In this document: piece after piece, positions 18,106-26,006 of the stretch
How the letters are laid out: every line of letters starts with the position of its first letter
How positions within the stretch are numbered: the stretch's first letter is position 1
NCBI GenBank assembly: GCA_021413925.1
Contig: JAIOPL010000004.1
Location: 1-64,000, forward strand
DNA from: Verrucomicrobiota bacterium
GTDB lineage: Bacteria > Verrucomicrobiota > Verrucomicrobiia > Chthoniobacterales > UBA6821
Length of the DNA: 64,000 bases
Reading direction: 5' to 3'
Translations under genes and position numbers: made by a program
Notes under the pieces: model-generated
The model's database searches: none
Told to the model about the DNA's origin: nothing
Seen by the model: the letters and a program-made list of their open reading frames with translations, nothing else

Positions 18106-18213
18106 CCAACCCTGAGATCATCACGTCCGATCCGATCTTGGTGTAGCTGGCATCAGTCAGATGTACGGAGGAGATTCGGGCGCTGACGGCGGGGACGCTT
18201 CCGCCTTGGATTA
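18095..18213 (-). pseudogene. Truncated second copy of the ribD 3' end
   Basis: The minus strand encodes IQGGSVPAVSARISS...SYTKIGSDVMISGLVRK and a stop, matching the last ~38 residues of the intact RibD (IQGGSVPAVSGRIFP...KIGSDVMISGIVRKG) at about 80-85% by eye. Similarity stops sharply near 18213. The fragment has no start. Together with the intact gene it brackets a toxin-antitoxin pair, in the same way that the comM fragment and comM bracket the PEP-CTERM gene. Confidence 0.85.
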
Positions 18214-18300
18214 GCCCTTCAACGCATACGCCGCGACTTCCAGACCGGGGATCTGTGTGAAGTGTTTGGTATTGCGGTGGGTAAATATGAAATAAGGGAT
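18211..18300 (-). pseudogene. C-terminal remnant of a second VapC-type PIN toxin
   Basis: Read from the minus strand this gives FIFTHRNTKHFTQIPGLEVAAY and a stop six codons on. THRNTKHFxxIPGLEV is the usual last part of VapC-type PIN proteins. Nothing upstream continues the domain, and the following bases (18310-18393) are simple repeats, so only a relic is left. It abuts the ribD fragment exactly. Confidence 0.6.
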
Positions 18301-18357
18301 GTGTAATGGGGGGCGTTAGAATGCAAAAGGTAATGAAGGTTGAAAGGGATTCCTGAG

Positions 18358-18394
18358 AAAGAACCACGAACCGCACGAAAGGACACGAACGCCG
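18358..18394. repeat. Degenerate CACGAA-type simple repeat
   Basis: The stretch AACCACGAACCGCACGAAAGG followed by ACACGAACGCCG is built from CACGAA units spaced 8-9 bases apart, immediately after the vapC stop codon. The preceding bases AAGGTAATGAAGGTTGAAAGG are similar low-complexity purine-rich repeats. Confidence 0.55.
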
Positions 18395-18401
18395 AAAAAA
18401 G

Positions 18402-18773
18402 TTAGAGGAGTTTTAACCCTAGTGTAACGAGAGGCTCGAAATCAGTTCTGTTACCCGATGCAAGTGATGCGTTGCACCTTATGGCTACGGCGGCGATGCA
18501 ACAGTCAGCATAGCTTTTGGAGCGGCGCCCTGACTTGTTAAAAAGTTCCGCAGCGAGTTCGGCATCCTTACCAATCATTGCTTCCACGATAGGAAGAATT
18601 CGACGGCAAAGGGTGACTGAATGTTGCGAGTTAGGACCGCAGAGGAACTCTCCCCATGCCACGGCACTGATACCAATCGGTGATCCACTTTCAATCCATT
18701 CTGAGAGAAGTGAGGATTGGCTGCTCGTGGTGACGAGGGCATCGATCAGGAAGTTGGTGTCCAGATGGATCAC
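18402..18773 (-). CDS. vapC: VapC-type PIN-domain toxin ribonuclease
   Basis: 123 residues. All four acidic residues of the PIN active site are present: Asp5 (MIHLDTNFLIDAL), Glu42 (SAVAWGEFL), Asp90 (KSYADCCIAA) and Asp111 (SGNRTDF). It would cleave RNA, often initiator or other tRNAs, when freed from its antitoxin. It begins 21 bases after the antitoxin stop, the usual order in vapBC. It sits on the islet between the ribD fragment and intact ribD. Confidence 0.92.
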   Translation of the reverse strand: MIHLDTNFLIDALVTTSSQSSLLSEWIESGSPIGISAVAWGEFLCGPNSQHSVTLCRRILPIVEAMIGKDAELAAELFNKSGRRSKSYADCCIAAVAIRCNASLASGNRTDFEPLVTLGLKLL

Positions 18774-18794
18774 GATACCCTGATGTCTAAAATG

Positions 18795-19040
18795 TTAACG
18801 TCGCGCCTGGACAACGGAGTCTTTCCAGGCATCTGCCTGCGCAGAAGTAAGGCAAACTTCGCGTTGGAGTTGCCTGAGAGCTTGGAGTGCCGAAGCGACG
18901 GGTTCTATTGGGAGAGTGCTTGCGGCTACCGAGACGGCTCTTTTCAAGGCTTCCTGTGGAGCAAGATGCCATGTTTCAGCCAAGGATCGGAGGGTTGAAG
19001 TTGCCGCATCGTCCAACTCAATTGTGACCGTGGAAGACAT
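18795..19040 (-). CDS. vapB: VapB-type antitoxin
   Basis: 81 residues. The start MSSTVTIELDDAATSTLRSLAETWHLAPQEALKRAV is a short strand and two helices, i.e. a ribbon-helix-helix DNA-binding domain; the rest is the toxin-binding tail. It lies directly upstream of vapC, so autoregulation of the pair is expected from family knowledge. The CDS begins 78 bases from the intact ribD 3' end. Confidence 0.85.
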   Translation of the reverse strand: MSSTVTIELDDAATSTLRSLAETWHLAPQEALKRAVSVAASTLPIEPVASALQALRQLQREVCLTSAQADAWKDSVVQARR

Positions 19041-19117
19041 ATAATGAATCTAGATCATTCGGTTCTCTGCTGCAACCTCCCAGTCTCTTTCCTGAGTCCC
19101 AGATTAAATATGCAGCT

Positions 19118-20182
19118 TCACCCCTTCCTCACAATCCCTGAGATCATCACGTCTGATCCGATCTTGGTGTAGGTGACATCCTTCAGTTGGGTAGGGAAGA
19201 TTCGGCCGCTGACGGCGGGGACGCTTCCGCCTTGAATCACCGGGGCGAGGAAGAAGCGGACTTCGTCGACAAGCTTGCGCCTGAAGGCTTCTCCAAGCGT
19301 TTGTCCGCCACCCTCGATCAGGACGCTGGAGATGCCACACTTGCCAAGTTCCTGCAGGACCTTCCGGAGCGTCATGCTGCTGAAGACCAGTGTGCGGGCG
19401 CGGTGGGTGTCGGTGAGGAGTTTGGATTTCTTGGGGATCTTGCCGGTGCGTGACCAGACGACTCTCCATGGTTGGGGATGACCTTTTGGAAGTTTGATGC
19501 CTCGGATGGTGAGGGAGGGATCATCGGTACGGACGGTGCCTGCTCCGATAAGGATTGCCTCGACGGAGGCCCTGAGGCTCATGGCTTCTCTGCGACTGGC
19601 TGCCGAGGTGATCCATCTCCGATGGGGAGGTGAGTCGATCCGTCCGTCGAGTGACATCCCCGCCTTAGCGATGACCCAGGGAAGGCCTGTAGAGGCACGG
19701 TGGTTCCAATGGGAGTTTAACGTGGCACATTCCCTTGAGAGGATCCCCTCGGTCACTTTGATGCCGGCCTTGCTGAGAATCTTTGCCGCCCGTCCCTTGT
19801 GTCGTTTGTCGGGGTCGGTGGCGCCGTAGACGACTCGTGAGATTCCTGCCCCGATAATCGCCTCCGTGCATGGTGGGGTCTTCCCGTGGGAGGAGCAGGG
19901 TTCCAGTGTGACGTAGAGGGTCGCGTCCGCAAGCGGACGAGGCTGAAGGCTGGAGGCTGAAGGCTGAAGGGGAAAATCGGAAATCAGTTTTCTGATGGCC
20001 TCGATCTCTGCGTGGGGGAGGCCTGCGGCATGGTGGTATCCCTTGGCGATGACTCTACCGTTTTTCACAATCACTGCTCCAACGGCCGGATTCGGAGCTG
20101 TCAGTCCTTGGGCCTTCGTTGCTTCCTGAATCGCCAGACGCATGAAGCGTTCGTCGGATTTGAGGTCAAGTTGCGAGGTCAT
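19118..20182 (-). CDS. ribD: Bifunctional riboflavin biosynthesis protein RibD
   Basis: 354 residues from MTSQLDLKSDERFMRLAIQEA; a longer frame to 20224 exists but the family starts here. N-terminal deaminase: zinc ligands in GLPHAEIEAI and PCSSHGKTPPC, with TAPNPAVGAVIV. C-terminal reductase: KAGMSLDGRID, SVEAILIGAGTVRTDDPSLTIR, LIEGGGQTLGEAF. It performs the second and third steps of riboflavin synthesis. Just before LYVTLEPC there is an insertion (ISDFPLQPSASSLQPRPLADA) coded by a GGCTGAA repeat. The last ~115 bases are duplicated at 18095-18213. Confidence 0.95.
   Translation of the reverse strand: MTSQLDLKSDERFMRLAIQEATKAQGLTAPNPAVGAVIVKNGRVIAKGYHHAAGLPHAEIEAIRKLISDFPLQPSASSLQPRPLADATLYVTLEPCSSHGKTPPCTEAIIGAGISRVVYGATDPDKRHKGRAAKILSKAGIKVTEGILSRECATLNSHWNHRASTGLPWVIAKAGMSLDGRIDSPPHRRWITSAASRREAMSLRASVEAILIGAGTVRTDDPSLTIRGIKLPKGHPQPWRVVWSRTGKIPKKSKLLTDTHRARTLVFSSMTLRKVLQELGKCGISSVLIEGGGQTLGEAFRRKLVDEVRFFLAPVIQGGSVPAVSGRIFPTQLKDVTYTKIGSDVMISGIVRKG
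19941..19972. repeat. GGCTGAA simple repeat inside ribD
   Basis: GGCTGAAGGCTGGAGGCTGA followed by AGGCTGAAGG runs in frame through ribD and encodes LQPSASSLQP on the minus strand. The same unit fills the spacer between holA and uvrB (35364-35399). It lies in a loop just before the zinc-binding motif, where extra residues can be tolerated. Confidence 0.75.
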
Positions 20183-20199
20183 GGTGGTTGGAAATATTC

Positions 20200-20320
20200 C
20201 CGCTGAGGCGCAGAGACGCAGCAACGACCGGGATAGCCAAAACAGGGAAACAGGGATGGAGATGCATGGAAGTTTTTTTTACAGGGATGAAGGGGATAAA
20301 ATGGGGGGCACAACCGAGAC
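20200..20320. repeat. Low-complexity spacer repeats upstream of ribD
   Basis: Short degenerate repeats follow one another: GAGGCGCAGAGACGCAGC, then ACAGGGAAACAGGGATGGAGATG, then ACAGGGATGAAGGGGATAAAA. They belong to the same class of drifting tandem repeats as the other spacers. The run of eight T at about 20273 lies between them. Confidence 0.5.
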
Positions 20321-20360
20321 CTTGTTTCTGAGGCCAATCTGAGTCAGATCCCCGGCTTGT

Positions 20361-20690
20361 CCAACCCAGTTGGCATGGGCTTTGCAAAGCAAAGCCGGTT
20401 GCCTTTGGGATCATCTTTACAAGCTCACTTGCAAGAGTGATGCCAAGGCCAACCGTAGCGAAGTTCTGCCTGGCAGCAACTTCTACAATGCCATTCTTAC
20501 TATCCCTTTGCCGGCACTTGCTACCCGGCAAGCAGTACCGCCCTTCCGGGTCACGCATTCGCGTGAACTTCCGCGCCGCTTCCCAGCGGTTTGGTTCATC
20601 TCCTTCATCCCTGTGCGTAAATCATTTCTCTACCTCTACGTTTGCTTGCCTGGCCTCGGTCTGATGACCTGCGGTGCAGCTGCACCTCCG
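20361..20690. ncRNA. Hairpin-rich non-coding stretch, possible structured RNA or repeat element
   Basis: No gene can be supported, but at least seven stems follow each other: CCAAC/GTTGG (20361-20373), GGCTTTG/CAAAGCC (20378-20396), TCACT/AGTGA (20425-20440), GAAGTTCTGC/GCAGcAACTTC (20460-20483), TTGCCGG/CCGGCAA (20508-20531), TCACGC/GCGTGA with loop ATTC (20551-20566), CCGCT/AGCGG with loop TCCC (20576-20589), and the palindrome GGTGCAGCTGCACC (20673-20686). TTGGCAT (20370-20376) can also pair with ATGCCAA (20440-20446). I recognise no known RNA family; strand is undecided. It could instead be a multicopy palindromic repeat. Confidence 0.45.
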
Positions 20691-20764
20691 CTTGAGAAGG
20701 ATTCTTTGATTTCATCCTGTATTTCGTTCTTTAGGTCGGGGTTGCCTTTGAACGATCCTAGGGA

Positions 20765-21895
20765 ATGGACACTAAAGAAAACAGCTCCGAGACATCCTCT
20801 GCCCCAAAAATCAAAACGGGCCAGGAGATCGATGTGGAAATCAATGACATCGGCTTCGGCGGCAGGGGGGTCGGCCGGATCGATGGGGTGGCCTGTTTTG
20901 TGCCGGGTGTGATCGAGAAGGAAAAGGTCCGTGTCAAAATCGCCAAGGTGAAGTCACGCATGATGGAGGCCTGGCTGCTTGAAGTGCTTGAGCCCTCACC
21001 TTACCGGGTCGAGCCTCCGTGTCCTGTGTTCCTCAAATGCGGTGGTTGCTCCTACCAGCATATCGACTATCCCCATCAGCTGCAGATTAAGGAGACTCAG
21101 CTCCGCGAGGCCCTGCGCAGGCTTGGGGGCCTAAGCGAACCACCTGTACTGCCGATGATCGCATCGCCAGAGCCCTACGGCTACCGTAACCGGATCGCCG
21201 TCCATGTGCGTGACGGGAATGTTGGATTCTTTGCCGAGGGATCGAACCGCGTGATTCCGGTGAAGAAGTGTCTGATCGCTTCGCCCGAGGTTGATCTGGG
21301 ATTCCAGGATCTGCTCAAGGAGCGCCCGCGTGACGGCGACTACCTTATCGGTGAGAAGAAGCGCTATGGGGGCTTTCGCCAGGTGAACAATGCCGTGGCT
21401 GAGATTCTGAAAGAGACAGTCCGGGAAGCCGTCAGACCTTCTGGCGAGGCCGCTCCGATCGCCGGATTGCTTGTGGATGCCTATTGCGGAGCCGGGTTCT
21501 TTGCCCATGAGTTGCAGGAGCTCTTCACGAAGGTGATCGGCATCGAGCGCTCGATCGCCTCGGTGGCGATGGCGAGCCGTCAGGCCGCCGAGAACGAGGA
21601 GTATCTGGCGGGTGATGTGGAGCTGAAGTTGAGTGAGGCGCTGGGAGCCGGCAAGCCTGAGGAGACCGTCCTCCTGCTGGATCCCCCCTCTGAGGGGCTT
21701 GCTGAATTGGCCATGGAAGCCATTTTGCAAAATCCTCCTGCGCGCATTGTCTATGTATCGTGTAATCCGGCAACGCTTGCCCGCGATGCCAAGCGACTGG
21801 CCGGCAACTATCGTCTCGTTCAGGTGACCCCGCTCGATATGTTTCCTCAGACGGCCGAGATTGAGTCGGTTTCCGTTTTTAAACTCATTCCATGA
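20765..21895 (+). CDS. TrmA/RlmCD-family RNA uracil-C5 methyltransferase
   Basis: 376 residues. An N-terminal TRAM domain (TGQEIDVEINDIGFGGRGVGRIDG) is followed by the Fe-S cluster Cys set CPVFLKCGGC (Cys86, Cys92, Cys95) with the fourth Cys in VIPVKKCLI. The SAM motif is LLVDAYCGAGFFA, and the catalytic Cys lies in IVYVSCNPATLARD. It methylates U to m5U in rRNA or tRNA; which site is not decidable. It is somewhat shorter than E. coli RlmD (433). Its stop overlaps the next gene's start (ATGA). Confidence 0.92.
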   Translation: MDTKENSSETSSAPKIKTGQEIDVEINDIGFGGRGVGRIDGVACFVPGVIEKEKVRVKIAKVKSRMMEAWLLEVLEPSPYRVEPPCPVFLKCGGCSYQHIDYPHQLQIKETQLREALRRLGGLSEPPVLPMIASPEPYGYRNRIAVHVRDGNVGFFAEGSNRVIPVKKCLIASPEVDLGFQDLLKERPRDGDYLIGEKKRYGGFRQVNNAVAEILKETVREAVRPSGEAAPIAGLLVDAYCGAGFFAHELQELFTKVIGIERSIASVAMASRQAAENEEYLAGDVELKLSEALGAGKPEETVLLLDPPSEGLAELAMEAILQNPPARIVYVSCNPATLARDAKRLAGNYRLVQVTPLDMFPQTAEIESVSVFKLIP

Positions 21896-23073
21896 TCACC
21901 CGACGCTTCGGCCGGACCGGTCTCGAGATGCCCGTCCTCTCCTGCGGGGGGATGCGCTACCAGCACAGTTGGAACGACAAGGATGCCGGCGGGATCACGC
22001 CCGAGGGACAGGCCAACCTTGAGGAGTGCATCCGCAAGGCGCTCGCCTCCGGCATCAACCACATCGAGACCGCACGTGGCTACGGAACCTCGGAGGTCCA
22101 GTTGGGCAAAATCCTTCCCCGGCTCCCTCGTGGGGAAATGATCATCCAGACCAAGGTCGCCCCGTCCTCCGCCGCTGACTTTCGCGCGACCTTCGATCAG
22201 TCGATGCGCAACCTGCAGTTGGGACATGTTGACCTTCTCTCCATCCACGGGATCAACAACCGGGAGTGCTGGGAGGAGACAATCCGCCCCGGCGGGGCGC
22301 TCGAGGCAGCGCGGCAGATCATCCATGAGGGAAGGGCCACCTTCCTTGGTTTCTCGACGCACGCCCCGTGCGATCTCATCGAGGAGATCGTGGAGAGCGA
22401 TGCCTTCGACTATGTAAACCTCCACTGGTATTTCATGAACCGCACCAACTGGAGTGCTGTCGAGGCGGCCACCAGGCATGACATGGGGGTCTTCATCATC
22501 AGCCCCACGGAGAAGGGGGGATGCATGCACCAACCCTCGGAGAAGCTCTCCGGGCTCTGCTCCCCCTACTCGCCGATGGTCTTCAACGACCTCTACTGCC
22601 TCATGCATCCCGAGGTCCACACGCTGAGCATCGGAGCCGCACGACCTTCGGATTTCGACGAGCATCTGAAGATCCTTCCTCTCATGGAACACAAGGAGAC
22701 CTGGGATCGGGTCCGCGAAGTGGCGGGGCGCCTCGAGGAGGAGTTTCAGCGTGCCAATAGATTTCCCATTCCGGCGCGCTGGGATAGGGATCTGCCAGCC
22801 TTCGGGGAGGTGCCGGGCGAGATCAATCTTCAGGAGATCGTGAGACTTCGGGCGCTGGACCGGGCCTTCGACATGCAAACATACGGGAAGCTCCGCTACA
22901 ACTTGCTCGGCAACGGCGGTCACTGGTTCCCCGGTATCAATGCCGCGGAGTTCGACGAGGCTGCGATCGGAGAGATCGGCAGGAAGGCCGGATACCCCTC
23001 GTTGGTAAACATCCTGCACGAAGCCCATGACCGCTTCGGTGATGCACCCCGAAAGCGGCTCCAGCAGGACTGA
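21892..23073 (+). CDS. Aldo/keto reductase family protein
   Basis: 393 residues, longer than the ~320 of simple members. The TIM-barrel start is [20 protein letters not shown]. The catalytic Lys (QTKVAP) and His (LLSIHGIN) are visible, but the usual Asp of the FDTAxxYG motif reads IETARGYG, a Glu. The last ~100 residues (from [13 protein letters not shown]) form an extra C-terminal helical part without a 4Fe-4S Cys motif. Substrate unknown. It overlaps the methyltransferase gene by 4 bases and is 5 bases from uvrA, so probably co-transcribed. Confidence 0.85.
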   Translation: MITRRFGRTGLEMPVLSCGGMRYQHSWNDKDAGGITPEGQANLEECIRKALASGINHIETARGYGTSEVQLGKILPRLPRGEMIIQTKVAPSSAADFRATFDQSMRNLQLGHVDLLSIHGINNRECWEETIRPGGALEAARQIIHEGRATFLGFSTHAPCDLIEEIVESDAFDYVNLHWYFMNRTNWSAVEAATRHDMGVFIISPTEKGGCMHQPSEKLSGLCSPYSPMVFNDLYCLMHPEVHTLSIGAARPSDFDEHLKILPLMEHKETWDRVREVAGRLEEEFQRANRFPIPARWDRDLPAFGEVPGEINLQEIVRLRALDRAFDMQTYGKLRYNLLGNGGHWFPGINAAEFDEAAIGEIGRKAGYPSLVNILHEAHDRFGDAPRKRLQQD

Positions 23074-23078
23074 GCAAA

Positions 23079-26006
23079 ATGACTGAGGCGCAGGTTCCCA
23101 ACTCTTTCATCCGGATCAAGGGGGCGCGGCAGCACAACCTGCGCAACATCGACGTCGAGATCCCGCGCAACAAGCTCGTGGTCATCACCGGCCCGAGCGG
23201 TTCGGGAAAATCCTCGCTTGCCTTCGACACGCTCTTTGCCGAGGGGCAGAGGCGCTATGTCGAAAGTCTCTCGGCCTACGCGCGGCAGTTTCTCGACCAG
23301 ATGCAGAAGCCCGATGTGGATCACATCGAGGGCCTCTCTCCGGCGATAGCCATCGAGCAGAGGATCGCCCCGCCGAATCCCCGCTCGACGATCGCCACGA
23401 CGACCGAGATCTACGATTACCTCCGCGTCCTCTACTCCTCGATCGGGGTGCCCCATGATCCGAAGACGGGAGCCGCGGTGCGCCGCCAGTCACCCCAGCA
23501 GATCGCGACCGAGATCCTTTCCTGGCCCGAAGGAACCCGCATGATGCTTCTGGCACCGCTTGTCAGGAATGAGGTGGGTGAGTTCCGCGATGTCATCGAT
23601 CGGGCCCGACGTGAGGGATTTGTCCGACTGCGGATCGATGGTGAGATCATCGATCTGGGCCGACCCGAGCCGATCAAACTTCTCAAGACCAAGAAGCACA
23701 CGATCGAGGCCGTGGTAGATCGTCTGGCACTTCGTCCCGAGGGCGAAGGGGAGGGGATCCGTGAACGCCTGCTCGATTCGCTAGAGACCTCGCTGCGCTG
23801 GGGGAAGAACATGGTGACCGTTCTCCATCAGGCACCCGGTGCGGCGCCCGATGCTTGGGAGGAGAGGCCCTTCTCCACCGATTTCTGCAATCCGGAGACC
23901 GGCTTTACGATGCCTCGACTGACTCCCCGGCACTTTTCCTTCAATAGCCATCTTGGTGCCTGCCCTGCCTGCCAGGGACTCGGGACCGAGCCTTTCTGTG
24001 ATCCGGGCCTGCTCGTGGATCCTGAGATGACTCTCTCCAAGGGGGCGATCAGGCCCTGGCGGACTCCCGACAAGCGGATGGGGCAATACTATCAACTCGT
24101 TCTGGAAGCTCTCTGCGAGCAGACGGGAGCCGGTATCAATGTTCCCTTCCGCGATCTTCCCGAGGCGTTCAAACAGAAGCTTTTCTACGGAACCGGCGGG
24201 GAGTCGCTGGAGCTCGGCGGGACAAAAGGAAAGGGGGCGAAGGCGTCGCAGAACAGGCCCTTCGAGGGACTGGTCGCCATGGTGGAGAGGCAGATGGAGA
24301 CCTCGGCCAGCGAGCTGAAGAAGAACCGTTTGAAGGCCTACTTCGCCCGGAAGGCCTGTACGACCTGCGGCGGGGCTCGTCTTCGTCCCGAGATCCTCGG
24401 GGTGACGCTTGAGAGCATTGTTGGGCCCGACAAGAGGGAATGGAACATCGAGGAGTTCTGCGCGCTTCCCGCCTCCCTTGCCTGCGAGGTGCTGGCGGGA
24501 TTGCAGCTCTCGGCCGCGGATCGCAAGGTGACGGTGGATCTCCTGCGAGAGATCGGCGCCAGACTCGGATTTCTGGTCGAGGTGGGGCTCGGCTACCTCA
24601 CCCTCAACCGTGAAAGCGGGACGCTTTCCGGCGGGGAGGCGCAGCGCATCCGACTTGCCACGCAGATCGGATCCGGTCTCGCGGGGGTGCTCTATGTGCT
24701 GGATGAGCCGAGTATCGGGCTTCATCAGCGCGATAATGACCGCCTCCTTGGGACGCTCCGCGGTTTGAGGGATCTGGGGAACTCGGTCGTGGTTGTCGAG
24801 CACGACGAGGAGACGATCCTAGCCGCAGACCATGTTCTCGACATGGGGCCTGGTGCCGGTCCACGGGGAGGAGAAATTGTCGCCGAAGGCACGCCTGCCG
24901 AGATCCTGGCCAATCCCGCTTCGCTGACGGGTCAGTTCCTCTCGGGCAAGGCGAAGATCTCCGTTCCGAGGATCCGCAATCGTCCCCCCGTAAAGCCGGC
25001 CCCAGGTCCCGGATGGTTGACCGTAATTGATGCCTCCGAGAATAATCTAAAGAATATCACGGTCGGTTTTCCCGTCGGTCTCTTCACGGTGGTGACGGGG
25101 GTTTCCGGTAGTGGCAAGTCCACGCTGGTCAACGACATCCTGCACCGTGCGCTGGCGCGTCAGTTCTACGGGGCTAAGGATGTCCCTGGTGAACATGGAC
25201 GGATCTTGGGTGAAGAGGCCTTCGACAAGGTTGTGGTGATCGACCAGAGCCCGATCGGCCGGACGCCTCGTTCCAATCCGGCAACCTATTCGGGTGTCTT
25301 CGGGCCAATCCGTGATCTCTTCAGTGGTCTGCCTGCCGCCAAGGTCCGCGGTTATGCACCGGCGCGTTTTTCCTGCAACGTGAAGGGAGGTCGTTGCGAG
25401 GAGTGCGAGGGGGATGGGATGATCCGGATCGAGATGCACTTCCTGGCCGATGTCTTTGTCGAGTGCGAACTCTGCCGCGGGCGCCGATTCAACCGGGAGA
25501 CCCTCGAGATCTCCTATAAGGGAAAGAATATCGCCGATGTATTGGAACTGACGATCGACGATGCGGCGGGATTCTTCCGCTCGATCCCCGCCATCCATGG
25601 CAAGCTCGAGATGCTTCAGGAGGTCGGCCTCGGCTATCTCAAGCTAGGTCAGTCGGCCACCACTCTCTCGGGCGGGGAGGCCCAGAGGCTGAAGGTGGCC
25701 AGTGAACTTTCCAAGAAAGCCACCGGCCGGACACTCTACCTGCTCGACGAACCGACAACGGGGCTTCATTTTGCAGATATTCAGAAATTGCTGGAAGTGC
25801 TGCTGAGGTTGCGCGACGGCGGAAATACACTCATTGTCATCGAACATAATCTCGAAGTCATCAAATGCGCAGACTGGATCATCGACATGGGGCCCGAAGG
25901 GGGAGAGCAGGGGGGCAGCCTTGTGGTCTTCGGGACACCCGACGAAGTGGCCGAGTATGCCGGAAGTCATACGGGATCTTGGTTGCGACGTGTCTTGCAG
26001 CGGTAA
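23079..26006 (+). CDS. uvrA: Excinuclease ABC subunit A
   Basis: 975 residues. It has two ABC ATPase halves, with Walker [10 protein letters not shown] near the start and [10 protein letters not shown] in the second half, and signature sequences [12 protein letters not shown] and [12 protein letters not shown]. Zinc-finger Cys pairs are [22 protein letters not shown] and CELCRG. It recognises bulky DNA lesions and loads UvrB, whose gene is 9 kb downstream on the other strand. Length is normal (E. coli 940). Confidence 0.98.
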   Translation: MTEAQVPNSFIRIKGARQHNLRNIDVEIPRNKLVVITGPSGSGKSSLAFDTLFAEGQRRYVESLSAYARQFLDQMQKPDVDHIEGLSPAIAIEQRIAPPNPRSTIATTTEIYDYLRVLYSSIGVPHDPKTGAAVRRQSPQQIATEILSWPEGTRMMLLAPLVRNEVGEFRDVIDRARREGFVRLRIDGEIIDLGRPEPIKLLKTKKHTIEAVVDRLALRPEGEGEGIRERLLDSLETSLRWGKNMVTVLHQAPGAAPDAWEERPFSTDFCNPETGFTMPRLTPRHFSFNSHLGACPACQGLGTEPFCDPGLLVDPEMTLSKGAIRPWRTPDKRMGQYYQLVLEALCEQTGAGINVPFRDLPEAFKQKLFYGTGGESLELGGTKGKGAKASQNRPFEGLVAMVERQMETSASELKKNRLKAYFARKACTTCGGARLRPEILGVTLESIVGPDKREWNIEEFCALPASLACEVLAGLQLSAADRKVTVDLLREIGARLGFLVEVGLGYLTLNRESGTLSGGEAQRIRLATQIGSGLAGVLYVLDEPSIGLHQRDNDRLLGTLRGLRDLGNSVVVVEHDEETILAADHVLDMGPGAGPRGGEIVAEGTPAEILANPASLTGQFLSGKAKISVPRIRNRPPVKPAPGPGWLTVIDASENNLKNITVGFPVGLFTVVTGVSGSGKSTLVNDILHRALARQFYGAKDVPGEHGRILGEEAFDKVVVIDQSPIGRTPRSNPATYSGVFGPIRDLFSGLPAAKVRGYAPARFSCNVKGGRCEECEGDGMIRIEMHFLADVFVECELCRGRRFNRETLEISYKGKNIADVLELTIDDAAGFFRSIPAIHGKLEMLQEVGLGYLKLGQSATTLSGGEAQRLKVASELSKKATGRTLYLLDEPTTGLHFADIQKLLEVLLRLRDGGNTLIVIEHNLEVIKCADWIIDMGPEGGEQGGSLVVFGTPDEVAEYAGSHTGSWLRRVLQR

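Noticed and set aside
20370-20912. 180-residue plus-strand frame over the hairpin-rich stretch
   Set aside because: It runs into the methyltransferase gene in a wrong frame, and its first part is the hairpin stretch, where codons show no protein-like pattern. The minus-strand frame (20166-20558) is likewise unsupported.
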